Below are positions 45,145 to 58,900 of a stretch of 64,000 nt of DNA, piece after piece. Each line of letters opens with the position of its first letter. The stretch's first letter is position 1. This DNA is from Collybia mongolica. Taxonomy: Eukaryota; Basidiomycota; Agaricomycetes; Agaricales; Clitocybaceae. Made by a program: the position numbers and the translations under genes. The notes beneath the pieces are model-generated. The model did no database searches. It was not told where the DNA came from and saw only the letters and a program-made list of their open reading frames with translations. The stretch covers positions 2,356,001-2,420,000 of the forward strand of contig JAAXNY010000006.1 in NCBI GenBank assembly GCA_013420905.1, written 5' to 3'.

Positions 45145-48100
45145 CTAGTCCATTTCTTCTATCTCAATATCATCGCCCCCATCATCCACATCCATCATCT
45201 CGACGTTCATATTTCCTTCGTGGTTTGGGATAATATGAAGGTGATTTCGAGGGCCGTCGAAGCGCACACGGACAATTTCTCCATCCCGAACACGGTCGGA
45301 AAGGAGCATTACAGACAAAGGGTTCAAGAGCTCGCTTTGGATAGAGCGATTGAGGGGCCTGGCGCCATATGTCGTGGAATAACCGACGGACATGAGGTAG
45401 CTCTTGCTTTCGTCATCAATGTCCAGCTTGATTTTCCTATCAGCAAGACGCTCCTCAATTTCTTGCAGGCGCAAGTCGACGATCCTGAGGACGTTTCTGC
45501 GAGACAGCGCGCGCTGGGGGAAAGTTCCGGTCAACCATTGCAAACAAATGGAGTTTAGATACACTCACAAAGATGACAATCTCGTCGATGCGATTGACGA
45601 ACTCTGGAGGGAAGTGAGCCTGGATGGCACCCATGACCAAGGTTTTGGTCTGAGGTTTTACGGGTCCCTCACCCATATCGTTGAGGTAGGCAGCACCAAG
45701 GTTAGAGGTCATGATAATGACTGTGTTCCTGAAATCAACAACTCGCCCTTGGCCGTCTGTCAAACGACCGTCGTCTAGGACCTGCAAAAACAGGGTCACG
45801 AACTCGCGGCATGCTTTCTCGACCTCATCTACCAAAATTATGGAGTAAGGCTTGCGACGCACATACTCCGTCAATTGACCACCAGCATCATAGCCAACAT
45901 AGCCTGGGGGAGATCCTATAAGACGTGCGATAGAGTGTTTCTCGGAGTACTCAGAGCCGTCAATCCTGATCATTGCATCGGGCGAATCGAATAAGAGTGC
46001 GGCAAGCTGAAATTATCATGATTAGAGAAGTGTAGACAAAATTATGACCACCACGTACCGTTTTCGCTAGCAAAGTTTTTCCCGTCCCCGAAGGACCTGC
46101 CATTAGAAAACTGGCTACAGGTCGATTCGGATTTGACAAGCCACTCCGGGAGAGTCTGATTGCGTTAGCTACCGCCTTGACTGCATCCGTCTGGCCGACA
46201 ACGTTTGTGGCCAACACCTTGTCCATTTTTAGAAGTTTTTCCCGTTCCGTAGACATCAGGCGGGTTACAGGAATCGAAGTCCATCGTGCCACTATTTCTG
46301 CAATTTGATCGGGGGTGACACTGTCCGTTCCGCCACCTGCTGCAGCGTCCTGGGCGGCTTTTTTGAGTTCTAGCTGTTCAAGTCGATTTTGCAGATCGGG
46401 AAGGGCATAATACTTGAGATCAGACGCTGTAGCAAGATCATGTCTATTGAAGGAACATTAGTATGATAGCAAGAAAGTTGCATTTTCTCTTACCTTCGCT
46501 CAGCATCCTCAACTTTGACTTTTAATTCATCAATCTTCCTACGTACAACATTAATCTCGTTACCCCGGCTCTTCTCATTTTCGTAAGCTGCTCTGAGAGG
46601 CTGAAGCTGATCGTCGACTTCAGCAATGGCTTTCCGCGCCAACTGCAGCCGCTCCTTGCTTGCCGCATCCTTCTCACGCTCTAGGGCGTGAATCTCTACT
46701 TCGAGCTCTAATTTATGGCGTTGCAGTTTGTCGATGGTTTCAGGCTCTGTTTCTCGTGTTACACGTACACTTGAGTTGCAGAAAGTAAATTGGACTTTGT
46801 AATATTTCAAATCAAAAATTCAATGCATACCTTGCACATGCCTCATCAACTAGGTCAATAGCAGAATCCGGAAGACGCCTTGAGGTCAAGTAGCGATGAG
46901 CCAATGTGGCAGCGGATATAAGGGCACCGTCGAGTATCCTGACACCGTGATGAACCTCGTATTTCTCTCTGATTCCCCTCAGGATGCTGATGGTTTCAGA
47001 GACACTGGGTTCGTTGACGATAACTTGGGCAAATCTACGCTCCAGGGCAGCGTCGGTCTCAATGTACTTCCGGTATTCTGCAAGAGTCGTTGCGCCGATA
47101 CACCGAAGCTTTCCACGCGCGAGGAGAGGTTTGAAGAGATTAGCCGCATCCATTCCACCGCCTTCTCCCCCTCTACCTGCCATTATAAGATGCAATTCAT
47201 CCACAAATAGGATAACTCCAGGGCCACCGTCCTCTGCCGCCTTTTCTACTTCACTCAAGACGGCCTTAATACGCTCCTCATATTCGCCCTTGTATTTGGC
47301 TCCCGCCATCAGGGCCCCCATATCCAAAGAGTAGAGTCTTGCGATCAAACTAGCAGGTACGTCCCGCTTTACGATACGTTGTGCAAGGCCCTCCGCGATG
47401 GAAGTCTTCCCGACACCAGGCTCACCGATGAGCACGGGATTATTCTTTGTCCTAGACTTGTCGTGAGTCACAATAATGAGCGGGAACGGTTACTAATACA
47501 TACCTTCTACATAGGATACGAACAACACGTCGGATCTCGTTATCACGACCAATTACGGGATCGATTTTTCCCTCCTCTGCTAGCGTGGTCAGATCCACCG
47601 CATATTTCTGCAGAGCATCAAATCCTTGTTCTGCAGTTCTGGACTCCACTCTTCGATTCCCTCTGATCTGGTCAATGGCCGTAGTAAGCGCAGCTTCTGT
47701 GAGGCCGGCATCCTTCAAAACAGTAGCAATAGAGGGGTCTTTTATGAGGGCTCGGAGAAGATGGTCTTGAGCGATGTAAGAGTCATGCATGGTTCTTTGA
47801 ATGTTTTGAGCTTCTCGAAGTGCTTTGAGGGCGCTTGAGCTGAAGGTAGTTTCATCAGGTGGGGGACTTTGTGTTGGAAGTCGAACAATAAGTTTCTGGA
47901 GGCCTCTTTTTACCACTGACTGAAGAAAATATTGTAGGTGAGAGAGGGAACACCAATGAAGGTGTATAGCGTACTGGTTCACCGCCTGCTCTTTGTACAA
48001 CAGAAGCAAATAACGGGGTCGGTCCAGTAGATTGTAGACCACCGGGGATTGGTTCTCCCGAGCTTTCGTTTATCAACACGGATGCCAAGTGGGCGGGATG

Positions 48101-48245
48101 GACTATGTGGGGACTCAGTGTAAGAAACATGGACCGAAAAAAAGATATGTTGCATACCTTGGACGTTCGCGTAGTCTTTGGCAAGCTGAAGTGCATCGTT
48201 GATAGATTTTTGGGTAGAGTCTGTAAAGTCGAAGTTGGAAGTCAT
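45145..48245 (-). CDS. HSP104: Hsp104-type AAA+ disaggregase (ClpB family)
   Basis: Hexameric chaperone that extracts proteins from aggregates with Hsp70/Hsp40. ATG at 48245 begins [17 protein letters not shown]; the Clp N-domain follows ([18 protein letters not shown]). NBD1 has Walker A GEPGVGKT (about 47420) and Walker [10 protein letters not shown] (about 47205). The middle coiled-coil domain is at about 46780-46380 ([17 protein letters not shown]). NBD2 has Walker A GPSGTGKT (about 46090), [13 protein letters not shown], Walker [11 protein letters not shown] (about 45830) and the sensor segment IIMTSNLG. The C-terminus ends in an acidic tail ([13 protein letters not shown]), as in cytosolic Hsp104 rather than mitochondrial Hsp78. 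About nine introns are implied. The start lies 184 bp from the divergent NIPA gene; the 3' end is 219 bp upstream of NDUFS6. Confidence 0.96.
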
Positions 48246-48429
48246 TGTATAAAAGGGTTCGAATTCGTTGCATTGATATTTCGTCTTTTATATAAGGAGA
48301 ACCTGGGACATAGTCGAACATTCGAGTGATCTTTTAATGATGTCATATTTCTTTCTTGATCACAACCGGATTACTTACGTAATTGGTATCTGTATATACA
48401 AGACTCGCATCGTGGCACCAAGTTGCGGC
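48246..48429. promoter_or_regulatory. Divergent HSP104/NIPA promoter with a heat-shock-element-like site
   Basis: On the HSP104 side, a TATA-like sequence (tatataaaag on the minus strand, 48285-48294) lies about 40-50 bp before the start. About 20 bp further upstream, cGAAcaTTCga (about 48315-48325) matches two inverted nGAAn units of a heat-shock element, with a degenerate third. A second TTCGAATTC palindrome lies at 48258-48266. Heat induction is expected for HSP104; binding is not shown by sequence. Confidence 0.5.
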
Positions 48430-50609
48430 ATGTATGCAACCCACATATCCATTCCTTTAGGCATTATCATTGGCCTCTTCGCATCCTTCGTCCAGTCTCT
48501 CGGCCTTACTATCCAGCGGAAAAGCCATGTCCTCAATCAATTATTACCTGAAAACCAACAACGTATCGAACATCGAAGACCGTGATTGCATCTCACTCAC
48601 TGTGTCTTCCAATTTCTACTTACTACTCTCTTAATCAGGCTTTGGTTATTGGGTTTCATCATTTTCATCTCATCCAACGTCATTGGTTCCCTTGTACAGA
48701 TAGCTTCCCTTCCGGTGGTCATCCTTGCACCCCTGGGTGCGGTATCTCTCTTATGGAACGCTTTTTTTGCTCGCCTGATATTGGGCGACCTTTTCTCCCT
48801 TTGGATGGTCCTGGGTACCATTCTCATTGCTGGCGGCGCAGTCTTGATTGCTGTTTTTGGTATTGTTCCGGAACCAACACGCTCCCTCGAGGACCTACTT
48901 GAGCTTTTCAAACGACCTACCTTCGTGGTATACTTCTCCATCCTCGGGGCAGTCGTATTCATCTGTCTAGCCATTGTATGTAAAATGTTCCGACTTCTGT
49001 AAACTCCGATTTACAACCGTGTAACTGCAGACACACATAATAGACTACTCGTTTGCTCGAAACATATCCCGAATGGTCTCGCCGACGGTGTCCCCTCCTA
49101 CAACACCAATTTCAACCACTGCTGTATTAGCTTCAAAGCCCTCTGTGCTCACAACAGGTTTGACTACTCCAATTGCCAATACCAGGGGGTCCACAGAGCA
49201 TACCCCTCTCCTGAATCGTAAACTCACACATACTTCATCTACGTCGTCTTTTCACAAAACATCACGGAAATCCGAACTCGACACCATAAATCGCACTCGA
49301 CTCCTTCTGGCCATATCATATGCATCTTTTTCAGGAATCATCTCAGGAATGTGTCTCCTATTTGCGAAGAGTGGTGTAGAACTTCTGCTCTTAACACTGC
49401 GTGGTCAAAATCAATTTTGGCGCTGGCAAGCATGGGTCCTCGTGTTCGGGCTCGCCGCTTTCGCTTTGCTTCAGTTGTGGTATCTTCACAAAGCCCTTGT
49501 TTTGGCTGACCCAACCCTGGTTTGTCCATGTGAGTGGCCTATGACTGGGAAAATATTTAGTGTTGACATGACATTTTCAAGCGGCGTTCTGTTTCTACAA
49601 CCTTTCCTCAATCGTCAATGGGCTGATTTATTTCGACCAGTTTTCGCTCATCCCTGCCTGGCATCTAGGTTTCGTCGTGTTGGGTATTGTCGTTTTGCTC
49701 GGGGGAGTGTGGGTCGTCAGTATAAAATCTGGCGGTGGTGAAATCGACTCTGAATCATGGAACAATGACTCCGAGCTTGATGACGATATCGAGGATGGGT
49801 TCACCGAGTCAAGCTCTCGTTCCAGTGAAACAGAGGCAATCGGAGATCAGGTCACTCGTATCATGCGAACCAAAAAACCAAGCCGAACTTTAGTAAAAAG
49901 AGAGACGAGATCTGAATCAAATGTTCATGTCCTGTCGGCTTCTCCAGAATTGACTGAGCTCCGAGATGAACTCGAGTCGAGAAACTCGCTACGAGCATGC
50001 TCTGCTGTGTCTCAACCGGTGCCTCAACCACTCATGCCACTATCTTCGGAACACGAACCTCTGGTCCCTGGCTTGACCCAACCAATTTCTCCAGCTCCCG
50101 CCCGATCCCACCGACGTCGGCCAACAATTGACACTTTATATCGGTCCCGGTATGGTCATATCCCGACGACGTCCTTTAATCACCCCCACACGGGTCATGC
50201 ACAAATTTCACCACCTGGGATGCCACTGCACTCGGTCTCGACTCTAGGCGCGGGCTTCCAGATTGGTCTCTCTCCTGTGAGCCCTGGGTTTGCGATTGTG
50301 CCGCGCGAACGGGGTCGCAGGCTGAGCGGGCTTGGTCTCGTGGCCGGCCCTGGGTTTTCAGATATCGTCATAAACATTACTTCTGAGCCTCGAGAAGCTC
50401 AACGTAGGAGAACGGTCAGTGAAGGGGATGTACGCAGGAGGGCTTTAGCATTATTCTCTGACCGGAGTCCTGCACCCGAAGGAAGTATTACAATGAATAC
50501 AAGCGAGGAGGAGACGGGCAGTCTGCAAGGTGCCACGGGAAGGAAGGGTAAAGCGAGGGAGGGTAGAGGTGAGGGGAGGTGGGGGTGGTTTAGGAAGGTG
50601 TTTAGGTAA
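48430..50609 (+). CDS. NIPA-type magnesium transporter (DUF803 family)
   Basis: Multi-pass membrane protein of the NIPA family, expected to move Mg2+ at the plasma or endosomal membrane. ATG at 48430 leads straight into the first membrane segment (SIPLGIIIGLFASFVQSL) and GLTIQRKSH, a family motif. After an intron come IFISSNVIGSLVQIASLPV and APLGAVSLLWNAFFARLILGD, then further helices WMVLGTILIAGGAVLIAVFG and VVYFSILGAVVFICLAI. A hydrophilic loop (about 49060-49290) precedes LLLAISYASFSGIISGMCL and LFAKSGVELL. After introns near 49010 and 49528-49590 the last helices follow (FVVLGIVVLLGGVWVVSI). The C-terminal 290 residues are hydrophilic, Ser/Arg-rich and probably cytosolic. An upstream ATG at 48337 is possible but adds no family sequence. 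Confidence 0.9.
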
Positions 50610-51442
50610 ATTATCGGGCCGACTCAATACCCAGAGTGGGACCCTCTTTTTCGCGAGTCACAATGTATTTAAATAAAATAATCATATTTGCATTCATGGA
50701 GATGATGCGTGCACATTTGAATTGAGTATACGTATTTTGAATTCTGAATATCTTGGATACCCCCGATTACTTACTTGGCGTTTGATTGCATTCATTTTTT
50801 GCCCCTGACGTTTGCCGGTTGCTATGTGGGTGCCACAGAACCAATACTTGACGGGGATCAGGCCTGGTCAAGCTTGACTTGCATGCAACGCCCTCTTTTA
50901 GTCTCTTACATATTCATTGCTACAATATTTTCACCCGCACCAAGGCAACGCTTGTGTTCCATTAGATGCGACATGTGAAGCTTGTTATTTATTTAATGAC
51001 CGAAGCTACCACTGTCAGATTGAATAGAGTCCATGTTTAGATATTCTCGTGCGATCATTGTCAATGAGCGACATGCCGGATCACGTGACGTAGGAAATTC
51101 ATGTCGGGACTTGGGAGAGGATATGTGCAGTGATTCGTCTGGAAGAGTTATTCTCAGTAATATAGTTGATGTTTGAGATACCTGTGAAAGGACATCTCTG
51201 CAGAAAGAAGGAGGATACGATGACAGTGGGAATGAAGGTGGAAGCAGTTCATTTATTTAAGCGAGATGTGGAGAAATATGGACGACCTTGGGGGGGGTCC
51301 CTGAGTGTTTCAACATTCTGTAATTTTTTTTCATAATGGTCATCCAACCTTGAGCTTATACACATTCTTTTGTTCTCTCCTCCCCCCATATTTCGTTCGC
51401 CAACTTTGCCCTTCAAGGAGTTCCCTCGATTCCTGTAGTGGA
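50610..51442. other. Spacer between NIPA gene and DENN gene
   Basis: No coding content was recognised on either strand; ORFs here are short and without family similarity. The site gatcacgtgac at about 51080 includes a CACGTG E-box. Confidence 0.55.
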
Positions 51443-54400
51443 ATGGCATCTGTCCGTCGGTCCGCCATTTCTGCCAGCTCGTCGAGCTCTACACCAGCGG
51501 ACAGACTATTGAAGTCGCGTTTTTCTGACCAGTCGTTGGTAGAAATAGGCAAATCGCGGTCGAATGCCAGCAAACTACCAGCTGGGATTCCCAAAAGGGA
51601 TTCTGGCCGTCCAACGAGTCCGATCATCAATATTTCGTTGGAAAATAATACAAACACCATTGTTCACAACTCTTCTAGTTCTATTCAACCCGAATCTCCT
51701 GCTCTCGCAGACGAGCTCGACTATATCACTATCACTGCACCTGCTATATCCAGCCCCAACTCTCTTTCTTCTTCCCACCGTACAGACAAGGCCTCCCGCA
51801 TTTTAGGCATCAAACATCGCAGAAGTATGGAACCAATCCCAGCTTCCGCTCGCAACTCTATCGTTTCCACTCGTTCCGCTCGCGACCCGCCACCCATGGC
51901 TTCCTTCGTTCCCACTCTTCCACTCACTTCCCTCTATGTCGTCTCAGGCCTCCCTAAATCTCCCCATACCTGGACTCTCGCCGACCCTGACTCTGTTCTG
52001 GGTCTCCACCACAGCGATGGCGCCGTGAGCCGTTGGTGGAGGCCTGAGGTGCTTGGTAGTACTGTGAGTCCGGGCGCTGGAGGTGGTAAAAAGAAAAAAC
52101 GGGGTAAGAACGAGGAAATTATGAAGGGGGCGGGTGCTCTTTCAAAGCAGGAAGTCGGAAAGATGCTTTCCAAAGCTCTCAAAGTAAGACTCTCACAATT
52201 TACTTAACTACTCCGCAACCATAAACTAAATTTGATTCGACAGCTCTCCTTTACCCGGGAGGTTGAAGTGATCGCGTCAACCCTTCAACCGGCATCTACT
52301 ATCCACACGTTCACGTTCACTCTCCCTGCCCCCAATACTCCGCTGGCGCCTACACCATCGGGCGACTTGCTCCGAGCCTCGGTCCTTTCCAGTACAGACA
52401 ACCGTTCTTCAGCGGCAACATTCGCGTATCCCTACGCCGATGACCCCTTCGCACGCCCTTCTTCCGCATATCTAGGACCCCCCAGCCTTCTAGGTCACAG
52501 CAATCAGCACAACTCCTCAGCTGTTGCTGCGGCAAACTCAAATGACATGAACCAGTCGGCTGGGAGCACAGTGACATACCATGGTGTTTGCCTGACGGTC
52601 TGGTCACACGCAGACGCGGAGCGTAGCAGTGCCATTCGTCGCACGTTGGAAGCAGGGCGTTCACGCAAAGAATCTGCACAATCCCTCGTCACTTCACGTC
52701 TTAAAAGCCTCCGGGCTGACGTTTCTGGCGCTACAAGTGATGGTCCTGACCCAACTACGCAAGCTCGAAGGAGCGCGAAGAAGAATGCGCGGGGACCTTG
52801 GGGCGATGTAGATACGGATGGCGGTGAAACAGAAGCTGAAGGCGCCATGAGTGAAAGCGATTTCGAAGTCGCGAGCACTGTCGGTCATGGGCCCGGTGAA
52901 AGCACCCTATTTTTACCTGGTGATACCGTGTTTTGGTTACCGTATGCCTTAAGTGAGCTTATCCTCTCTATTCACGTTTAATTAATCTCATGTTGCCTGA
53001 ATGACACAGCTCTTGTATCACGACATCCTGTCTATGACCTCATGCGCGACTATCTCACCCTCTCGTGGGCTCGTTTTTCCAAGGACGTGCAGTCACATAC
53101 CTTGCAAATTTCCAAAATTCTTGCCCATCCAGCCCCAAGAGCCGGGGATTTGATCAAGCTTGATGCGAGCCCCAAGAGCGACGGCACCGACTCTAACTTG
53201 GAGGTCATTGCACGCTTCCCTGGAGGGCTTGATTTTGGGCGGGGTCTTGTGGACATTAATTTCACTATGTGGCCGTTATTCAAGTGTTTGAACATTGACA
53301 ATATTCTAACGATTTGCGAGGCGAGTCAACTGATTTTGTATCTACACCTTAAACGAGAATACCCTTTTTGACGATGGGAATATCAGATCGCCCTTGCACC
53401 TACCGGCCGAATTCTCTTTTTTTCGAGACATCCAACGATGCTTGGGGTATGTACTCATCATCTATCACCAACGTTCCCAATCTAAGTCGTTTTAAAGATC
53501 GCGGTCTCCACTATCAAATATCTGGTAGAGTTGCGAGGCTGGAATGGTATTGCGCTTCCTGCGGTCCATTCCCGAGACGCCAAGATTTATATTGACGACC
53601 CTGGCCCGTGGATCATGGGTCTTGCCACAGAGGCAAGGTACAGCATAAGACCTGCCCCCGAAGTGTGTGTTTGCGATTTGTGCGTACTTTCCCTTTGTCC
53701 TTTAGGGCGGCTGTCATTGACCTTTTCACAGAGATATCAACTATCTGTAAGACTATTTGCATCCCCGTAAACTGTACACTGTTCACTATCACTCTAGAAG
53801 TTGCCCTTCCCCACCAGTCGGTGCCGTCTCTGTCAAACAGCAACGAGAGAAGTATCGGCAAAAGCTCCTAGCAGCATTTGAATCTCATTATCATCCAGAT
53901 CATTCGGTACCAAGGTACTGTAACATTCGCAATGTATAACTACACATCTCACAAAAATTTAGTGAATTCAAAGAAGCATTCCCTGCCGGTCGTTTCAGGC
54001 CAGTGTGCAAGATTCAGGCAAAGCGAGGAGCATCATCGGCTGCGGTTGCGGAACAAATCAAGCCCCCAGAATGGTGGCATTCTACTCGCATTATACAAGC
54101 GTTTGACATCGTGTTACAAGACAAAGTACGTTCTGCACATCCTGTTGCATCACGGACATGTAATGAATTCCTAATCAGTTCAAGAAGCCCTCATTCTTAA
54201 AGCGCATGAGCATGTTCGGTACCACAAAGCGACCCCCTCAACTGACGGCGGCGGAGCAGTTGATTCAACACTCCATTCGCAAGCGCGCGACAGCATTTGT
54301 AGATGCTCGGGACGACCTTGAGACCAAGATTGGCCGCCTCTCTCGTCGGCTTAACTTTCTCATGACGGAATCAGACCTCTGGAGGGATAAGTTTGTCACC

Positions 54401-55828
54401 TTCGAACAATATGCTGAAAAACTTAGCGCAGAGGCCAATCAACTGAGAACAAAAATCAACAAGGAGCAGAGAGAGACCAAGAGGCTCTCAGGCCTTGTCA
54501 CACTTACAGCTGTAGAAAAATCCAAACTTCAGAACCGTACGTTGAACTTCCTTGGCACCGACGCGGCCTAACAGTTCTTGCAGAGCTCAAAGATACAGAG
54601 TCAGCCCACAAGGAAGCCATCTTGGAACTGGAGAGAATGAAGGAAATGATGGACAAAATGGAGCAAGAACGTGCTGAGATGGTTGCCGAAGTCGAAGCAC
54701 AAATTGAGAGAGCGTTGGCATCCATGGCGGTTGATATAGACGAATCTGATTATGGTAACTCTCGGCCCAACAGCCGCCTCTCATCCTCTTCCACTCCTGG
54801 CACCCGTTCAAGGCGTGCGAGCGACGCAACCAAATCTCGCCACCTTCGATCTTTCGCTACAGATTCCACTCTCGCGGAATCTTATGGTGAATGTGATGAG
54901 GAAGAGTCTCAAGAAGGTAAATCAGAGCGCGAGACCAACACCATCCAGGAGGATGACGAAGAAGTTCCGTCCATCTCCCCCAATAAAAAGAAGCGATTTT
55001 CCGCTTCTGAAGTCGACATGCCACAGGACGGGATGAATGCTGTTGATGAAGGAATTAGTCAAAAGAGCGAAAAGATTGCTAAGAAAGTGTTCGAGATCGA
55101 ACAGAAGGTCCGTCTTGGATTGTATATGAACATTAGTCTTTTCTGATAATCAAGTTTTACAGCTTGAAACAGCTCTTGCATCCGACCGCCGAAACGCATG
55201 GAAAGGTACCATCACGCAAGACAGCGAAGATGAACCTTCTGATAACTTTCCGGCCCGGCGCCGCACCTCAAAGTCTGCAAAGCTAGTTTCCAAATCTTTA
55301 GGGAAGAGCAGGAACAGGAGTGGAACAGCATCCTCGACACAAACTCATACGGACGAAGGGAATGTGTCCACAACGACTTATCGAAAGGCCCGTCTGATTG
55401 TTCCATCGGAAGCTGGCAGCGCCACACCAACTCGTGACTCATTCTCTGATGTTAGCCATGATGACCAAAACACGCCAGATGTTTCGTTAATTTCAACCGC
55501 AAACCAAAATCGTTCATCCCCTGGCATTTCTGTAGCCACCCCCGTGGCTTTAGTCACTGCAGGTGCCACTGATGACTCGGACACTGATTTTCAGAGTGCT
55601 TATTCGACGAGTCCACGGGGTAGTTACATGGAGGATGAAAACAGCCCAGTTTTCACCCGTGAGGATGACCTTCCAGACGAATTTGATACAGGTCCCGCAC
55701 ATTTATTCTCGAAGAAGCACCGAGAGCGCGTCTCAAGCACTGCGACGGCGATTAACACTCGTGAGCATACCAGGACAAGCCCAACATTTAGTGTAGATAC
55801 CCTCACTTCCCGGATTCACGGCCAGTAA
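51443..55828 (+). CDS. DENN-domain protein with long coiled-coil tail (putative Rab GEF)
   Basis: DENN proteins activate Rab GTPases in membrane traffic. ATG at 51443 starts MASVRRSAISASSSS; a Ser/Pro-rich N-terminal region follows. The uDENN part includes LSFTREVEVIAS and GVCLTVWSHADAERSSA. The cDENN core starts at about 52900 with FWLPYAL joined over an intron to TLVSRHPVYDLMRDYLTL, and continues with RFPGGLDFGRGLVDINFTM, NILTICE, ALAPTGRILFFSRHPTML and LVELRGWNGIALPAVHSRDA. It ends near 53640 with IYIDDPGPWIMGL. After dDENN-like helices (KQQREKYRQKLLAAFESHY; FDIVLQDKFKKPSFLKRMSM), a coiled coil runs from about 54230 to 54750 (KIGRLSRRLNFLMTESDLW, LELERMKEMMDKMEQERAEM). A low-complexity tail ends at 55828. 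Exon limits between 53640 and 54200 are only approximate. Confidence 0.87.
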
Positions 55829-55988
55829 TAGGGTGTTTGCTTAACCCTGATACCCTTAACATCAATTCGAACTCTTTCCTTGGAGTTTGACAGATTATCA
55901 TATATTCTATTCACCTATTGTTTAGCAGGATTTTACCACTATTGACGTTGTACAGATACATTCGTTACTACCCATAGCCAACCCGCAA

Positions 55989-58900
55989 TCATCCATCCAT
56001 CCTTTTTTGCGCGTTGAAAGACTTCACGACCAATGCAACTTGCCCGAAGAACCATGATTGAGACGTTTTCTCGGGAATAAAGGCAAATTTATCATTCTCC
56101 TTCCCGGCTTTGTGAGCGAAACGTATCCCTGTATCCTCGACTGTTACTCCCTGAACCTGGGTGAACGGTAATTCCCAGTCCAGGCGAAGTTTTCTAGACC
56201 AGAAGGACAAAACTCGTGAAGCAGTCAAGAGCACAACGTTGTCGCCACCTGAACAATCTAGAACAAGTCAGGGAAGTTCTGAACATGAAATGGAGACATA
56301 CTAATGTGAGCAACGTAGGCTTCTTGCCGATAGGCGCCGTTGTTCAGGTCTTTCATCCAATATTGACCCAGGGCTTCGCGAGAAGAATAAGGCTACAGTA
56401 ATATTGAGTCAATCGATTCCAAGAAAAATTTGGTCAAGCTCTTTCTTACACGCAATATACCATCGGGCGATACATGCCTTGGCTGGATATGCGGGCAACC
56501 TCTCAGACAAAGTCGAAAACCAAGAAAGAGAGCTCACAAGTCGAATGCGCTCGCGATCGGGGTTATCAAACACGGTGGTGGTATTACGAATGCCTTTGAA
56601 GACGGCTCGTTAGCATTCAAATTCTACTGACTGAGCGGCTCACCCTCGGAAACGTTTGATGCCAGGTCGAAAACCCCAATCACGGGTTTGGTGACCACTC
56701 TAAAGATACATCAGGTATCTGGGTAATATGATACATGAGTTCTCCTCACCCCACAAGGCCTTTGCCTACACCCTTGAAAAATCCAAGTGCGCCCTCAGAC
56801 TCGGCTCCTTCGATCGGCTTCATCTAATCAAGCATGAATTTTAGGTTTGAGTTGTAAATAGAGCCGCTCGCACCAAGACACCTTCCATCGCACTGGTGAC
56901 GCTACTAGCAAATGCTTCTCCTCCAGCCGTGACCCCATATCTTTAGATAACTTCCGTAAGAAACGAACTCTGGGAATACCTTCCACCTACATGGCATGTC
57001 GAGGTTTGTTGCGTCGTTGTGTCATTCTCCTTCGCGCCTGGTATTCTGTATCAAATGTGGCTGCTGATAAACCTTCATGCCAGCGTAAGTCTTGTTTTCA
57101 GTAGGGCTATTAGGTGTACCTTTTCCAACACTGCTTGTAAATTTTGTCATGCTATCACTGAGACCAAAAACTGTTTTCTTCACAAAGCTAGCAGCTCCCT
57201 GTTCATGGGTTCAATATACAGTAATGGGTGAAGTGGCATACATTACCTTGGCAATCCCGATACCTAACTCTTTATTGCCGTGCATGACGACGCCATGAAA
57301 CGGTTCATAAAAAATGTCTGCTACTCCGGAACTGACATTTGTGAACAAACCCACAGGATTTCCAATAAAATCTGCAGAACCAAGTATACGATATAGTTGC
57401 CGAAGTACGTCTTGGCGATAATGATACGTTATTCTAGTTTGAAGTTCGGGCAACGTTAGGCGCATGTCCTTGATTGCTAGAGCGTTCATCTCAAGAGGGG
57501 CATCATTGATGTTCCCAACAGTCATTGTGAGTGCGTTCACGACGACTGCGAGGGGGTTCCTGATGCTGAGTCTGACCAACGATGTCAGCAAACGTTATAT
57601 AGCTTTTAATTAGATTACTTTTACTTTTCTTCGCTACTGACCCGTTCAGTGCGCATGAAAGATAGCGATAATTTGATTGGCTGAAGTTCGAGGACCTCAA
57701 AATATAGTTCTTGACCCACAGCAGTGTTGATGGGCTCGGGAATGGAGTCAATGTTTGGAAGCAGCACACTATTGATAAACTGTAAGCGGATCTATGACGA
57801 CGTTGCCCACAGGGGAGGACCTACTCCTGTGTTCCTTCTTCCCACGATGCACCTTTGATCTGGGTTAGGTCGTAAATGGCGAATAGCAAGTCTTCATCGG
57901 CTTCGATGGTAAGGGCCTGGAGTAGAATTGAACAATACTTGATGAAGAGTACTCCATGTGCTATTTTCTATGATCAATACCAATGATCACCGAATGATAT
58001 TTCTGCTAACCTTGATCATTCAGCCAGATAATAGAAGCTTGCACCGTAGGCAAGGCTGCGACACCGCTTGCTTCTTTGACGATCGGAGTTGGTTGAAGTA
58101 CAACAGGAAAGATTGCGTCGTGCAGTTGATTATCGATTTGAAGAGCACCGCAAGAGATATTCACTGCTTGCGCAACGGTACTATTGGTATAATCAAAATT
58201 GAGAGTATCAATGGAAATGTAGACCACTTCAACCAGCCTCCGATTAATGAGGGAGACACCAATACCAGCAAAGTCAATCCCGAATGACAATGTGGGCAGG
58301 ACCTCTTCTGTAACAGCTTCAAATGCTTCTGCTGTGCTTGATAAGGTATCCTGTCGCAAGGTCGAATTCGAATAATTCTTCGTCCGGGGTTTGTATAAAC
58401 TGCGTTCCGGGTTATAGTTCGTGATCCGCAGTATTTGTTGATGGCCATCGGCACGAACGTCCAACGATACGGCTCTCGTGCGTTGATTGTCCTGGGGTAA
58501 GGTTAGGCAAGGTCAGTCAGACTACTGGCCACGTACATGAAACTTGAATGGCACTAAATCGCCTATCTCCATTATGTCAACAGCTCGACGAGTATCGCTG
58601 ATTGTCAGGGTAATCTTCTTTTCTCTAGCAGCAGGAAAATCCCAAGCATAGGGCAAACGGGCGCGAGGGCTTAGATTATAGACTGGATATGTCTTGCTCG
58701 AGGTCGCTTGGTTATCATGGCTGATGTCCTAGATGGCAGATTTTGCACGTATGGCTTGACATTAAGGTGGCGTATCTGTACTAAAAACTCACCTTTTGGC
58801 CCAATTTAATTGTATAATCGCTTTCATTTTCTATTATGAAAGGCCATCCTTCGCTGGCAGCAAAGAGTGAGATAAAGATAGTAGATCCATCAATTTGGAC

